From contig JAAYHO010000280.1 of NCBI GenBank assembly GCA_012735335.1, forward strand, positions 1-11,615: DNA of 11,615 nucleotides. The letters run 5' to 3'. The notes beneath the pieces are model-generated. The model searched no databases. It was not told the DNA's origin and saw nothing but the letters and a program-made list of their open reading frames with translations. The position numbers and the translations under genes are program-made. Origin of the DNA: Gammaproteobacteria bacterium (GTDB lineage: Bacteria > Pseudomonadota > Gammaproteobacteria > Pseudomonadales > Pseudomonadaceae). Numbering within the stretch: position 1 is the first letter of the stretch; each line of letters starts with the position of its first letter. Positions 1-7,301 of this stretch are shown here, piece by piece.

Positions 1-500
1 CAACCCTGTCCAGCGGTACCTGGCAGGCGTTCCAGCCCGCTGGGCGGGCAGGCCTGCAGCAGCTGCTGTAGCGGTGTGCCATCAGGCATGGTCAGATCCG
101 CTGCCAATTCTGCCAGCGGATACAGTACAAAGGAACGGGCATGCATATGATAATGCGGTACCTGCAGGCGCGGCGTATCCATCATCTGCTCCGCGTATAG
201 CAGCAGATCAAGATCGAGGATGCGTGGCCCCCAGCGTTCGGCCTTGCGTACCCGCCCGGCACGCTGCTCGATAGCCTGCAGGGCATCCAGCAGTTCGTGC
301 GGGCTCAGCCGGGTATCCAGCATGGCGACCGCATTGATGAAGGCGGGTTGGTCCTGCGGCCCGAGTGGTGCGCTGCGGTACAGCGAGGAGCAGCCCAGCA
401 GCTGCGAGCGGGGCAACTGCTCCAGCTCGCGGAAGGCTCGGCGCACCTGCGCCTGCGGATCGTCCTGGTTGCTGCCCAGGGCTATGAAGCAGCGCTGCAT
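1..500 (-). CDS. folK: FolK, 6-hydroxymethyl-7,8-dihydropterin pyrophosphokinase (3' end beyond window)
   Basis: Cytoplasmic folate-pathway enzyme that transfers pyrophosphate from ATP to 6-hydroxymethyl-7,8-dihydropterin, the step before dihydropteroate synthase. 166 residues are visible and no stop is reached before the edge; the family is about 160-170 residues, so only a few residues can be missing. The N-terminus begins MQRCFIALGSN, the usual first strand and glycine/serine/asparagine loop. The signature RWGPRILDLDLLLY lies at residues 89-102, with the two Mg-binding aspartates at 96 and 98. The start ATG (498-500) shares one base with the pcnB stop in a TAATG junction, so translation is probably coupled to pcnB. 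pcnB-folK is the normal Pseudomonas order. The start is placed by this junction and by the full N-terminal motif. The identification is secure. Confidence 0.96.
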   Translation of the reverse strand, partial: MQRCFIALGSNQDDPQAQVRRAFRELEQLPRSQLLGCSSLYRSAPLGPQDQPAFINAVAMLDTRLSPHELLDALQAIEQRAGRVRKAERWGPRILDLDLLLYAEQMMDTPRLQVPHYHMHARSFVLYPLAELAADLTMPDGTPLQQLLQACPPSGLERLPGTAGQG

Positions 501-1876
501 TACTGTGCCGCTCCGCTCCGGGGCTTGCGTTTGCGCGGCGCCCTGGAGCGTTTGCGCGCCGCATCGCCGTTGCTCAGCTGTTGCACCATGCGGCGGCGCA
601 GTTCGGGGTTGGCGTCCTGGTACTGGGTCCACCAGTCGCCCAGGCCGTCGGTCTGCTCGCCGGCGGCTTCACGCAGCAGCAGGAAGTCATAGGCGGCGCG
701 GAAGCGTGGGTGCTCCAGCAACTGGTCGGCACGCCGCCCGTTGCGTCGCTCCAGCCGCGGCTGCATGTCCCAGATCTCCCGCAGCGGCAGGGTGAAGCGC
801 TTGGGTATGGCGGTGTGGCGGCACTGTTCGGCCAGCAGCTCGTGGGCGGCCTGCTGTTGCGCCGGAATCTGCGGGATACCCTGCTGCTCCAGCTCCCGGG
901 TGCGCTGGGGCAGGGCGGGCCAGAGCAGTGCGGCAAACAGGAAGGCCGGGGTGACCGGGCGTCCTTCGCTGATGCGCTGGTCGGTATTGCGCAGCGCCTG
1001 GCGGATCAGCTGGAGAGTGTAATCCGGCCGCTCGTCGATGGCTTCGTCGGTATCCGGAAACAGCGGTGCGAACAGGTCGTATTCCAGCAGCAGGTCGAAG
1101 GTGCGCTCGCCCTGGCCGCCGAGCAGCAGCTTGAGCACTTCATCAAACAGGCGCGCCGCCGGGATATCGTGCAGCAGGTCGGCCAGCTCGGTGATGGGCG
1201 CGGCGGTGTGTGGCTCGATCTCGAAATCCAGTTTGGCGGCAAAGCGGATGGCCCGCAGCATGCGCACCGGGTCTTCCTGATAGCGCTGTACCGGGTTGCC
1301 GATCAGCCGGACCCGGGCGTTGCGGATGTCCTGCACGCCGTTGACGTAGTCATGGATGGTGCCCTTGCACACGTCGTAGTACAGCGCGTTGATGGTGAAG
1401 TCGCGGCGCTGGGCGTCTTCTTCCAGGCTGCCGTAGACGTTGTCCCGCAGCAGGCGGCCGGACTCGCTCTGCAGTGACTGTTCACGCCCCTGGCTGGCAT
1501 CGCGGTCATCTGCATGACCGGCCCGGAAGGTGGCGACCTCGATGATCTCGCGACCGAAGAACACATGCGCCAGCTTGAAGCGGCGGCCAATCAGGCGGCT
1601 GTTGCGAAAGGTCGCGCGCACCTGCTCGGGGGTGGCACTGGTGGCCACGTCATAGTCCTTGGGATCGAGATCCAGCAGCAGGTCGCGTACGCAGCCGCCC
1701 ACGGCAAAGGCCTGATAACCTGCCTGTTGCAGACGCTCGACCACGGTTACCGCATTGCGGCTGATCTGGCTGCGTTTCAGGGAGTGCTGACTGGCCGGAA
1801 TAATGGCAGGCGTAGTACGCCTGTGAGCCGGTCGGCTGAAGGGTGAGGGAATTCTTTTCAGTAACTTGCGAATCAT
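500..1876 (-). CDS. pcnB: PcnB, poly(A) polymerase I
   Basis: Template-independent poly(A) polymerase that adds 3' A-tails to RNAs and so promotes their decay. The 458 residues follow the class II nucleotidyltransferase pattern. The nucleotide-binding loop AVGGCVRDLL is at 58-67, followed by PKDYDVAT with catalytic aspartates at about 74 and 76. RNSRLIGRRFKLAHV follows, and RMLRAIRFAAKLDFEIE marks the head/neck domain. The pre-catalytic stretch IIPASQHSLKRSQISRNAV resembles the N-terminal region of bacterial PAP I more than that of tRNA CCA-adding enzymes. The C-terminus is strongly basic (RKRSRAPRKRKPR), typical of PAP I and likely RNA-binding. The ATG at 1874-1876 is the only ATG in frame before an upstream stop, but no good Shine-Dalgarno precedes it and a 5-bp hairpin lies just upstream. 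E. coli pcnB also starts inefficiently. Translation is coupled to folK by TAATG. Confidence 0.95.
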   Translation of the reverse strand: MIRKLLKRIPSPFSRPAHRRTTPAIIPASQHSLKRSQISRNAVTVVERLQQAGYQAFAVGGCVRDLLLDLDPKDYDVATSATPEQVRATFRNSRLIGRRFKLAHVFFGREIIEVATFRAGHADDRDASQGREQSLQSESGRLLRDNVYGSLEEDAQRRDFTINALYYDVCKGTIHDYVNGVQDIRNARVRLIGNPVQRYQEDPVRMLRAIRFAAKLDFEIEPHTAAPITELADLLHDIPAARLFDEVLKLLLGGQGERTFDLLLEYDLFAPLFPDTDEAIDERPDYTLQLIRQALRNTDQRISEGRPVTPAFLFAALLWPALPQRTRELEQQGIPQIPAQQQAAHELLAEQCRHTAIPKRFTLPLREIWDMQPRLERRNGRRADQLLEHPRFRAAYDFLLLREAAGEQTDGLGDWWTQYQDANPELRRRMVQQLSNGDAARKRSRAPRKRKPRSGAAQ

Positions 1877-1879
1877 ATG

Positions 1880-1894
1880 AGTGGGGGGTCCACT
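1880..1894 (-). promoter_or_regulatory. Small hairpin beside the pcnB start codon
   Basis: AGTGG (1880-1884) and CCACT (1890-1894) form a perfect 5-bp stem with a 5-nt loop. It ends three bases from the pcnB ATG and fills the place where a Shine-Dalgarno would sit; no AGGAGG-like sequence is seen there. It could hold pcnB translation low. The structure is short, so a regulatory role is an inference. Confidence 0.35.
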
Positions 1895-1910
1895 GACGTG
1901 TTCAGCCCAT

Positions 1911-1980
1911 GCCTCTATCTGTCGCCATCTGGCGCTCAGAGTGCAATCGTATGTTCAGGCGCATCTACTCGGATAGAGGC
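1911..1980 (-). repeat. Inverted repeat in the pcnB leader
   Basis: GCCTCTATC (1911-1919) and GATAGAGGC (1972-1980) are perfect 9-bp inverted arms, 52 bases apart, inside the predicted 5' untranslated region of pcnB. In RNA they could close a long-range stem around a smaller element (TCTG-GCGCT-CAGA at 1927-1939). No known riboswitch or leader family was recognised. Confidence 0.4.
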
Positions 1981-2073
1981 TGCTCAGGAAGCCGAGATTA
2001 ACATTCCGCGCAGGCCACAGATAGGGACCATGCAGGGCAGCTTGAAGTAGTGAGTCTGCATGACAAGGGCAGT

Positions 2074-2103
2074 ATTCTAACGCGAATGCGGAGGGAATTG
2101 TAA
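2074..2103 (-). promoter_or_regulatory. Probable sigma70 promoter of pcnB-folK
   Basis: Reading the minus strand, TTACAA (2098-2103) is followed after 18 bases by TAGAAT (2074-2079). The -10 matches TATAAT at five of six positions; the -35 is weaker. Transcription would start near 2067, just downstream of the crcZ terminator, giving pcnB a leader of about 190 nt. Assignment is by eye only. Confidence 0.5.
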
Positions 2104-2121
2104 TAAAGCTGAGATTGGCAG

Positions 2122-2150
2122 GAAAGCTCAAGGGGAGTTTTCACTCCCCC
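2122..2150 (-). terminator. Terminator of CrcZ
   Basis: On the minus strand GGGGAGT-GAAA-ACTCCCC (2132-2149) forms a 7-bp stem capped by a GNRA tetraloop, followed by TTGAGCTTT. The downstream T-tract is interrupted, so it is not a textbook intrinsic terminator. It nevertheless sits exactly where CrcZ should end, between the last A-rich motif and the pcnB promoter. In the other direction the stem is followed by a run of T (2155-2161), so it may also stop plus-strand transcription. Confidence 0.7.
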
Positions 2151-2412
2151 TAATGTTTTTTTATTGTTGTTTTCTGAGCTGTTTCTTGTTCTTTTGGGCT
2201 GAGTGGCAGTGCCACCCTGATGAACCCGTCCCGGGTTGCCTAAAGCAAGCGGATTGCTTTGGATGCGCAGGAAGCAGCTGTAGTCATGTTGGCCTCGGAG
2301 CCGGTGGGTTGCTTGGGCAACTTTTTATTCTTCTCGGTTCCAATCGAACAGTCTGTTCGCCAGCTGGAGTTTCCCGTTCTCCAAAAAAATCAGTTTGCTG
2401 CACTCGCACGTT

Positions 2413-2454
2413 TTGTTCTTGTTATGTGTGGAGCTGAATCTTGTTCTTGTTATG
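2413..2454 (-). repeat. 14-bp direct repeat carrying two CrcZ Hfq/Crc motifs
   Basis: TTGTTCTTGTTATG occurs exactly at 2413-2426 and again at 2441-2454, start to start 28 bp. On the RNA each copy reads CAUAACAAGAACAA and contains one AAnAAnAA motif. This may be a duplication that raised the number of Hfq/Crc sites. Confidence 0.75.
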
Positions 2455-2494
2455 GGGTATTGCCTGGTTTTTATTTTTATTGTGTTTATAACAA

Positions 2495-2511
2495 AGCACT
2501 TGCCGTGCCAG
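2495..2511 (-). promoter_or_regulatory. Sigma54 (-24/-12) promoter of crcZ
   Basis: On the minus strand CTGGCACGGCAAGTGCT has the invariant GG and GC separated by exactly 10 bases. It matches YTGGCACG-N4-TTGCW with one mismatch (G for the first T of the -12 element). The predicted transcription start is near 2484, at the first A-rich motif of CrcZ. This agrees with the known RpoN- and CbrB-dependence of crcZ. Confidence 0.9.
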
Positions 2512-2529
2512 CTTTTGTGATTCCTTTTA

Positions 2530-2542
2530 AATCAATGGCTTA
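2530..2542 (+). promoter_or_regulatory. IHF-consensus site between crcZ promoter and activator sites
   Basis: AATCAATGGCTTA matches WATCAANNNNTTR at every fixed position and has an A/T-rich stretch on one side (2521-2530). It lies about 46-58 bp upstream of the predicted CrcZ start, between the sigma54 promoter and the activator half-sites. This is the usual place for IHF to bend DNA so that an NtrC-type activator can touch RpoN polymerase. No binding evidence is available here. Confidence 0.6.
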
Positions 2543-2584
2543 CGTATGATCTGGGTTGTACGGGCAATCCGCTGCGGGGAGAAG

Positions 2585-2678
2585 TGTTACCGTTCACCCC
2601 GGTAAAGTGTTACCGCTGGGGTGGGTGGGGTAACAGTTGTGGGGTAACAGGGGCAGGTAACACCGGGGCGGGGGTAAC
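2585..2678. promoter_or_regulatory. Cluster of CbrB-type operator half-sites upstream of crcZ
   Basis: Two TGTTAC half-sites (2585-2590, 2608-2613) are followed by three GTAACA half-sites (2630-2635, 2644-2649, 2657-2662) and one GTAAC (2674-2678); a degenerate GTAAA lies at 2602-2606. TGTTAC at 2608 and GTAACA at 2630 form an inverted pair with a 16-bp spacer. The cluster is about 100-195 bp upstream of the predicted CrcZ start, the normal upstream-activating distance for a sigma54 activator. The half-sites agree with the TGTTAC/GTAACA type of motif reported for CbrB. Assignment to CbrB is an inference from motif and context. Confidence 0.75.
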
Positions 2679-2702
2679 GGTTTCTGCAGGGCAGAAACCG
2701 TT
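2676..2702 (-). terminator. Strong hairpin just after cbrB (possible terminator or 3' end)
   Basis: AACGGTTTCTGC (2676-2687) and GCAGAAACCGTT (2691-2702) form a perfect 12-bp stem with a 3-base loop, five bases past the cbrB stop. On the cbrB transcript the stem ends in UU but is followed by ACCCCCG, not by a U-tract. It may therefore be a weak terminator, a processing or stability hairpin, or a palindromic protein site. Its left arm contains the last GTAAC half-site. Confidence 0.55.
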
Positions 2703-2707
2703 GATGA

Positions 2708-4111
<1,404 letters not shown>

Positions 4112-4142
4112 ATCTACCTCTTGCGGTTACCACCGCTGTCCA

Positions 4143-7085
4143 TCATGCGGAAGAACCAGAACTAAAGACGCCATGGCGGGGCAGGGTAATGGTGAACCGG
4201 GTACCCCGTTGGGTGGCTTCATCGATCGGGCTGTCCAGGGTGATCTGGCCATAGTGTTCCTCGACGATCGAGTACACCAGCGCCAGACCCAGTCCAGTGC
4301 CCTTGCCGGGTGCCTTGGTGGTAAAGAAGGGTTCGAACAGACGATCCTTGAGCGTTTGATCAATGCCGCTCCCCTCATCTTCCACCGTCAGCAGGATCTG
4401 ATGTTCGTCCTGAACGGTGCGGATGGTGACCTGGTCGCCATCGTTACTGGCATCCCGCGCATTGCCCAGCAGGTTGATCAATACCTGTACCAGTCGCTGG
4501 CTGTCACCGGCGACACGGTGGTCGGCGTCACACAGGTTAACATACTTGACCTCGGGGCCCTTGCGGCTGAGCGACAGAAGGTGGATGGCCTCGTTGGTGC
4601 AGGCGGCCAGATCCACCTCGTCATTGGCGCTGTAATGGCGGCTGCCGACGTGGGCGAAGTTGACCATGGACTGCACGATACGCGAGACCCGGCGGGTCTG
4701 TTCCAGGACCTGGTCGGCGACCTCGTGGATCTCCGGCTGCTCGGATTCTTCCCGCAGATTCTGCGCCAGGCAGGCAATCCCGGTGATCGGGTTGCCGATC
4801 TCGTGGGCCACCCCGGCGGCCAGTCGGCCGATGGAGGCGAGTCGCTCGGAGTGGATCAGTTCTTCCTCGAGCATCTGGGTTTCGGTCTGATCCTCGATCA
4901 GCAGCACCAGCCCGCCCCGGGTATTGCCCGGCTCGTCGATGGCCGCCTTGTGCAGGCTGAGCCACTGGGTATGGCCATTGATCAGCAGTTTCTGTTTGTA
5001 CAGGTGCGCGGACTCGTCGGCGACAAAGCGCTGCAGCAATTGCCCCCAGGGCTCCGGCAGGCTTTCCAGGCGTGAACCTACCACGCTGTCGGCGAGGATA
5101 CCGGTGAGGCTCTGCAGGGCACGGTTCCACATGACCACTTCGTTGTCTTCAGCCAGCGAGCAGACGCCCATGGGCAGATCTTGCAGGGTCTGGCGGTGAT
5201 AGCGGCGCAGGGCGTCGAGTTCGGCCGCCAGACCGGTCAACCGAGAGTGGTAGTCCTCCAGGCGGTTCTCGATAAAGTGGATGTCCTCGGTGACATAGCC
5301 GTTGCGGTCCAGCTTGAAGGGCAGGAAGGTTTCGATCATTTCCTGGGCTACCGCCGGGCCCATCAGGCCGGACAGGTTGGCTTCCAGGCGGTCGCGCAGT
5401 CGGCGCAGGGCGTAGGGGCGGCGCTCATCGAAGGGCAGTTTCAGGTCCCGCAGTGCCTGCTCCACCTCCTGCTGGGCGGCGCGGTTGCCCAGAGGCTTGG
5501 CCAGTTGCTGGGCAAACTCCTGGGGCGAGCTGGCGACCAGTTCCATGCGCTGTGGCCGTCGCACGTTGTCCACCAGACAGGCTTCGGCGGCGCTGATCTC
5601 ATCGGCCGAGCGCTGGGTGAACAGCGAGACCAGGGTGAACACCACGATATTCAGCGCCAGCGAGGCAATTGCAGCGATGTGCCAGGACTCCTCGTTCACG
5701 GCGAACTGCATGCCCATGAACTCCAGTACGTCGATCCCGGTGAACATCGGCAGCAGCAGGGTGCCGGCCCATACCAGCATGCCCGCGACCAGTCCGCCGA
5801 TGAAACCGCGGTGGTTGGCCTGCGGCCAGTAGAGCACTGACAGGGCGCCGGGCAGGAACTGTACGGTGGCGACGAAGGAGGTGATGCCCAGATTGGACAG
5901 GTGCTGGTCGGTACCCAGCAGCCGGTAGAAGGCGTAGCTGGCCATGATGATGGCGGCGATCAGCCCGCGCCGGGTCCACAGCAGCCAGCGGTAGATATTG
6001 TTGTCGGCGCTGGGCTGGTAGACCGGCAGCACCAGATGGTTGAGCACCATACCCGACAGCGCCAGGGTGACCACTATGATCAGGCCGCTGGCGGCGGAGA
6101 TGCCGCCGATGAAGGCCACCAGAGTCAGCCAGTCGGCCCCGGCCGCCACACCCAGGCCCAGGGTGTAGTACTCGGCATTGGTCGGCACCTTGAGGTACAG
6201 TCCGGCCCAGAGAATCGGCGGCACCGCCAGACTCATCAGCAGCAGGAACAGCGGCAGCCCCCAGCTGGCGGTGCTCAGCGCCCGGGGGTTGAGGTTCTCG
6301 GTGAAGGCCATGTGGTACATGTGCGGCATGGTGATGGCGGCAGCGAAAAACACCAGCAGCAGGGTGCGCCAGGGCCCTTCCTGCAGCGGACTGTGCAGGG
6401 TCTTCAGCGCCTCCTGGTTGTGGCTCAGCCACAGCTCCAGACCGGCGGGGCCTTTGAATACCACGAACAGGGCGTAGAGCCCGACCGCCGACAGGCACAC
6501 CAGCTTGACCACCGACTCGAAGGCGATGGCAAATACCAGCCCTTCGTGCTTTTCCCGGGCGGAGATATGCCGGGCACCGAACAGGATGGCGAACAGGATG
6601 ATCAGCAGGCAGAAGCCGAAGGCCACCGGATGCTGGCGCGGCTCCAGGGTGAGGATCTGCACCGAGTCGGTGACCGCCTGGATCTGCAGGGCCAGCAGGG
6701 GCAGCATGCTCAGCAGCATGAACAGGGTGGTCAGGGTTCCGGCCCAGGTGCTGCGGAAGCGGAAGGCGAACAGGTCCGCCAGCGAGGACAGCTGGTAGGT
6801 GCGGGTGATGCGCAGGATCGGGTTGAGCAGCACCGGGGCCAGCAGAAAGGCGCCGCACACCCCCAGATAATAGGTCAGGAAGCCGTAGCCGTACTGATAG
6901 GCCAGGCCCACGGTGCCATAGAAGGCCCAGGCACTGGCATACACGCCGATCGACAGGGTGTAGACCGCCGGATGGCGTACCAGGGCACTGGGCAGCAGCC
7001 CGCGCTCGGTGGCCCAGGCGACGCTGAACAGGATGATCAGGTAGACGACGCTGAGCAGTATCAGCAGGCTGAGTTCAAAGCTCAT
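4143..7085 (-). CDS. cbrA: CbrA, transporter-like sensor histidine kinase
   Basis: Inner-membrane sensor kinase for CbrB. 980 residues, about the known CbrA length. Residues 1 to about 500 form a multi-helix sodium/solute symporter (SLC5) domain. A soluble linker follows, with the STAC domain expected there, then a PAS-like region at about 632-735 and the kinase core. The phosphoacceptor His761 sits in GRLAAGVAHEIGNP; the N box NLLGNARDAS is at 871-880, the G1 box DEGSGID at 903-909, the F box FEPFFTTK near 918-924 and the G2 box GKGTGLGLAL at 927-936. The symporter part has been linked to histidine uptake in Pseudomonas, but whether transport is the signal is unsettled. The start ATG overlaps the end of the upstream small gene by 11 nt and has AAGGGA inside that gene, so translation is probably coupled. 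All key kinase residues are intact. Confidence 0.96.
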   Translation of the reverse strand: MSFELSLLILLSVVYLIILFSVAWATERGLLPSALVRHPAVYTLSIGVYASAWAFYGTVGLAYQYGYGFLTYYLGVCGAFLLAPVLLNPILRITRTYQLSSLADLFAFRFRSTWAGTLTTLFMLLSMLPLLALQIQAVTDSVQILTLEPRQHPVAFGFCLLIILFAILFGARHISAREKHEGLVFAIAFESVVKLVCLSAVGLYALFVVFKGPAGLELWLSHNQEALKTLHSPLQEGPWRTLLLVFFAAAITMPHMYHMAFTENLNPRALSTASWGLPLFLLLMSLAVPPILWAGLYLKVPTNAEYYTLGLGVAAGADWLTLVAFIGGISAASGLIIVVTLALSGMVLNHLVLPVYQPSADNNIYRWLLWTRRGLIAAIIMASYAFYRLLGTDQHLSNLGITSFVATVQFLPGALSVLYWPQANHRGFIGGLVAGMLVWAGTLLLPMFTGIDVLEFMGMQFAVNEESWHIAAIASLALNIVVFTLVSLFTQRSADEISAAEACLVDNVRRPQRMELVASSPQEFAQQLAKPLGNRAAQQEVEQALRDLKLPFDERRPYALRRLRDRLEANLSGLMGPAVAQEMIETFLPFKLDRNGYVTEDIHFIENRLEDYHSRLTGLAAELDALRRYHRQTLQDLPMGVCSLAEDNEVVMWNRALQSLTGILADSVVGSRLESLPEPWGQLLQRFVADESAHLYKQKLLINGHTQWLSLHKAAIDEPGNTRGGLVLLIEDQTETQMLEEELIHSERLASIGRLAAGVAHEIGNPITGIACLAQNLREESEQPEIHEVADQVLEQTRRVSRIVQSMVNFAHVGSRHYSANDEVDLAACTNEAIHLLSLSRKGPEVKYVNLCDADHRVAGDSQRLVQVLINLLGNARDASNDGDQVTIRTVQDEHQILLTVEDEGSGIDQTLKDRLFEPFFTTKAPGKGTGLGLALVYSIVEEHYGQITLDSPIDEATQRGTRFTITLPRHGVFSSGSSA

Positions 7086-7251
7086 CGGTATCCCTTGGGC
7101 TCTGCAGCAGCATGCCGGCGATGATCAGGATCAGCCACAGGACGTAGGGTCGATACCAGGCTCCCATGGGCTCTATCCACCAGTCCATGATGGCCGGTGA
7201 GAACAGGTAGATGCCGATGACCAGCAGCAGTACCAGACGGTAGATATACAT
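7075..7251 (-). CDS. cbrX: Small two-helix membrane protein upstream of cbrA (CbrX-like)
   Basis: 58 residues with two hydrophobic helices, at about 5-20 (YRLVLLLVIGIYLFSP) and 36-49 (YVLWLILIIAGMLL). They are separated by a tryptophan-rich polar loop (DWWIEPMGAWYRP), and the tail is short and acidic (DTDEL). It is probably an inner-membrane protein. A longer reading frame extends upstream to 7374 but would run into gluQ and adds a proline/glycine-rich segment unlike the rest. The ATG at 7249-7251 is preferred because GAGGA lies about 10 bases upstream and it begins directly at the hydrophobic part. Its stop (7075-7077) lies past the cbrA start. A conserved small gene in this position in Pseudomonas has been called cbrX and coupled to cbrA expression; I apply that name by position and size. 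Molecular function is unknown. Confidence 0.8.
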   Translation of the reverse strand: MYIYRLVLLLVIGIYLFSPAIMDWWIEPMGAWYRPYVLWLILIIAGMLLQSPRDTDEL

Positions 7252-7301
7252 GGAGTTGTCCTCGGGCAGTGCAGCGATGGTAATCAGGCCCGGTTGGCTT
7301 G

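Larger units (their letters stand above)
2122..2484 (-). ncRNA. crcZ: CrcZ, Hfq/Crc-sequestering small RNA
   Basis: Small regulatory RNA that titrates the Hfq/Crc translational repressor and so relieves carbon catabolite repression. It lies directly downstream of cbrB and upstream of pcnB, the known position of crcZ in Pseudomonas. The minus-strand transcript has at least six A-rich AAnAAnAA-type motifs, at about 2468-2483, 2440-2452, 2411-2424, 2322-2333, 2182-2195 and 2155-2174. Examples are AACAAGAACAA (twice), AAGAATAAAAA, AAGAACAAGAA and AACAACAATAA. Between them lie small perfect hairpins: 2242-2260 (7 bp), 2223-2237 (6 bp) and the palindrome 2203-2215. The 5' end is set from the sigma54 promoter (about 2483-2486) and the 3' end from the tetraloop terminator, giving about 360 nt, close to the roughly 400 nt known for P. 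aeruginosa. The region is AT-rich against GC-rich neighbours. Exact ends are inferred. Confidence 0.93.

Noticed and set aside
581..1477. Plus-strand open frame of 298 codons opposite pcnB
   Set aside because: It is antisense to pcnB, has low-complexity valine/glutamine/glycine composition and no recognisable domain.
2345..2359. CGAACAGTCTGTTCG as a LexA-like operator
   Set aside because: It resembles the Gram-positive CGAAC-N4-GTTCG type but has a 5-bp spacer and not the CTG-N10-CAG form used by Pseudomonas LexA. It lies inside CrcZ, where it more simply forms part of the RNA fold.
2153..2549. Plus-strand reading frames of about 94-96 codons between crcZ ends
   Set aside because: They run antisense through CrcZ. 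Their odd phenylalanine/cysteine/leucine-rich composition comes from reading the complements of A-rich motifs, and they have no Shine-Dalgarno.
2585..2678. Repeat array as a CRISPR or iteron origin
   Set aside because: The units are 6 bp, occur in both orientations and have no unique spacers. The position upstream of a sigma54 promoter explains them as activator sites.
4117..4131. Single GGTAAC near the cbrB start as a CbrB autoregulatory site
   Set aside because: Only one half-site with no partner and no promoter nearby, between two co-transcribed genes; likely chance.
5901..7124. Long plus-strand open frame of 407 codons opposite cbrA
   Set aside because: It is a glutamine/glycine/histidine-rich shadow of cbrA caused by high GC; cbrA on the other strand has full domain support.
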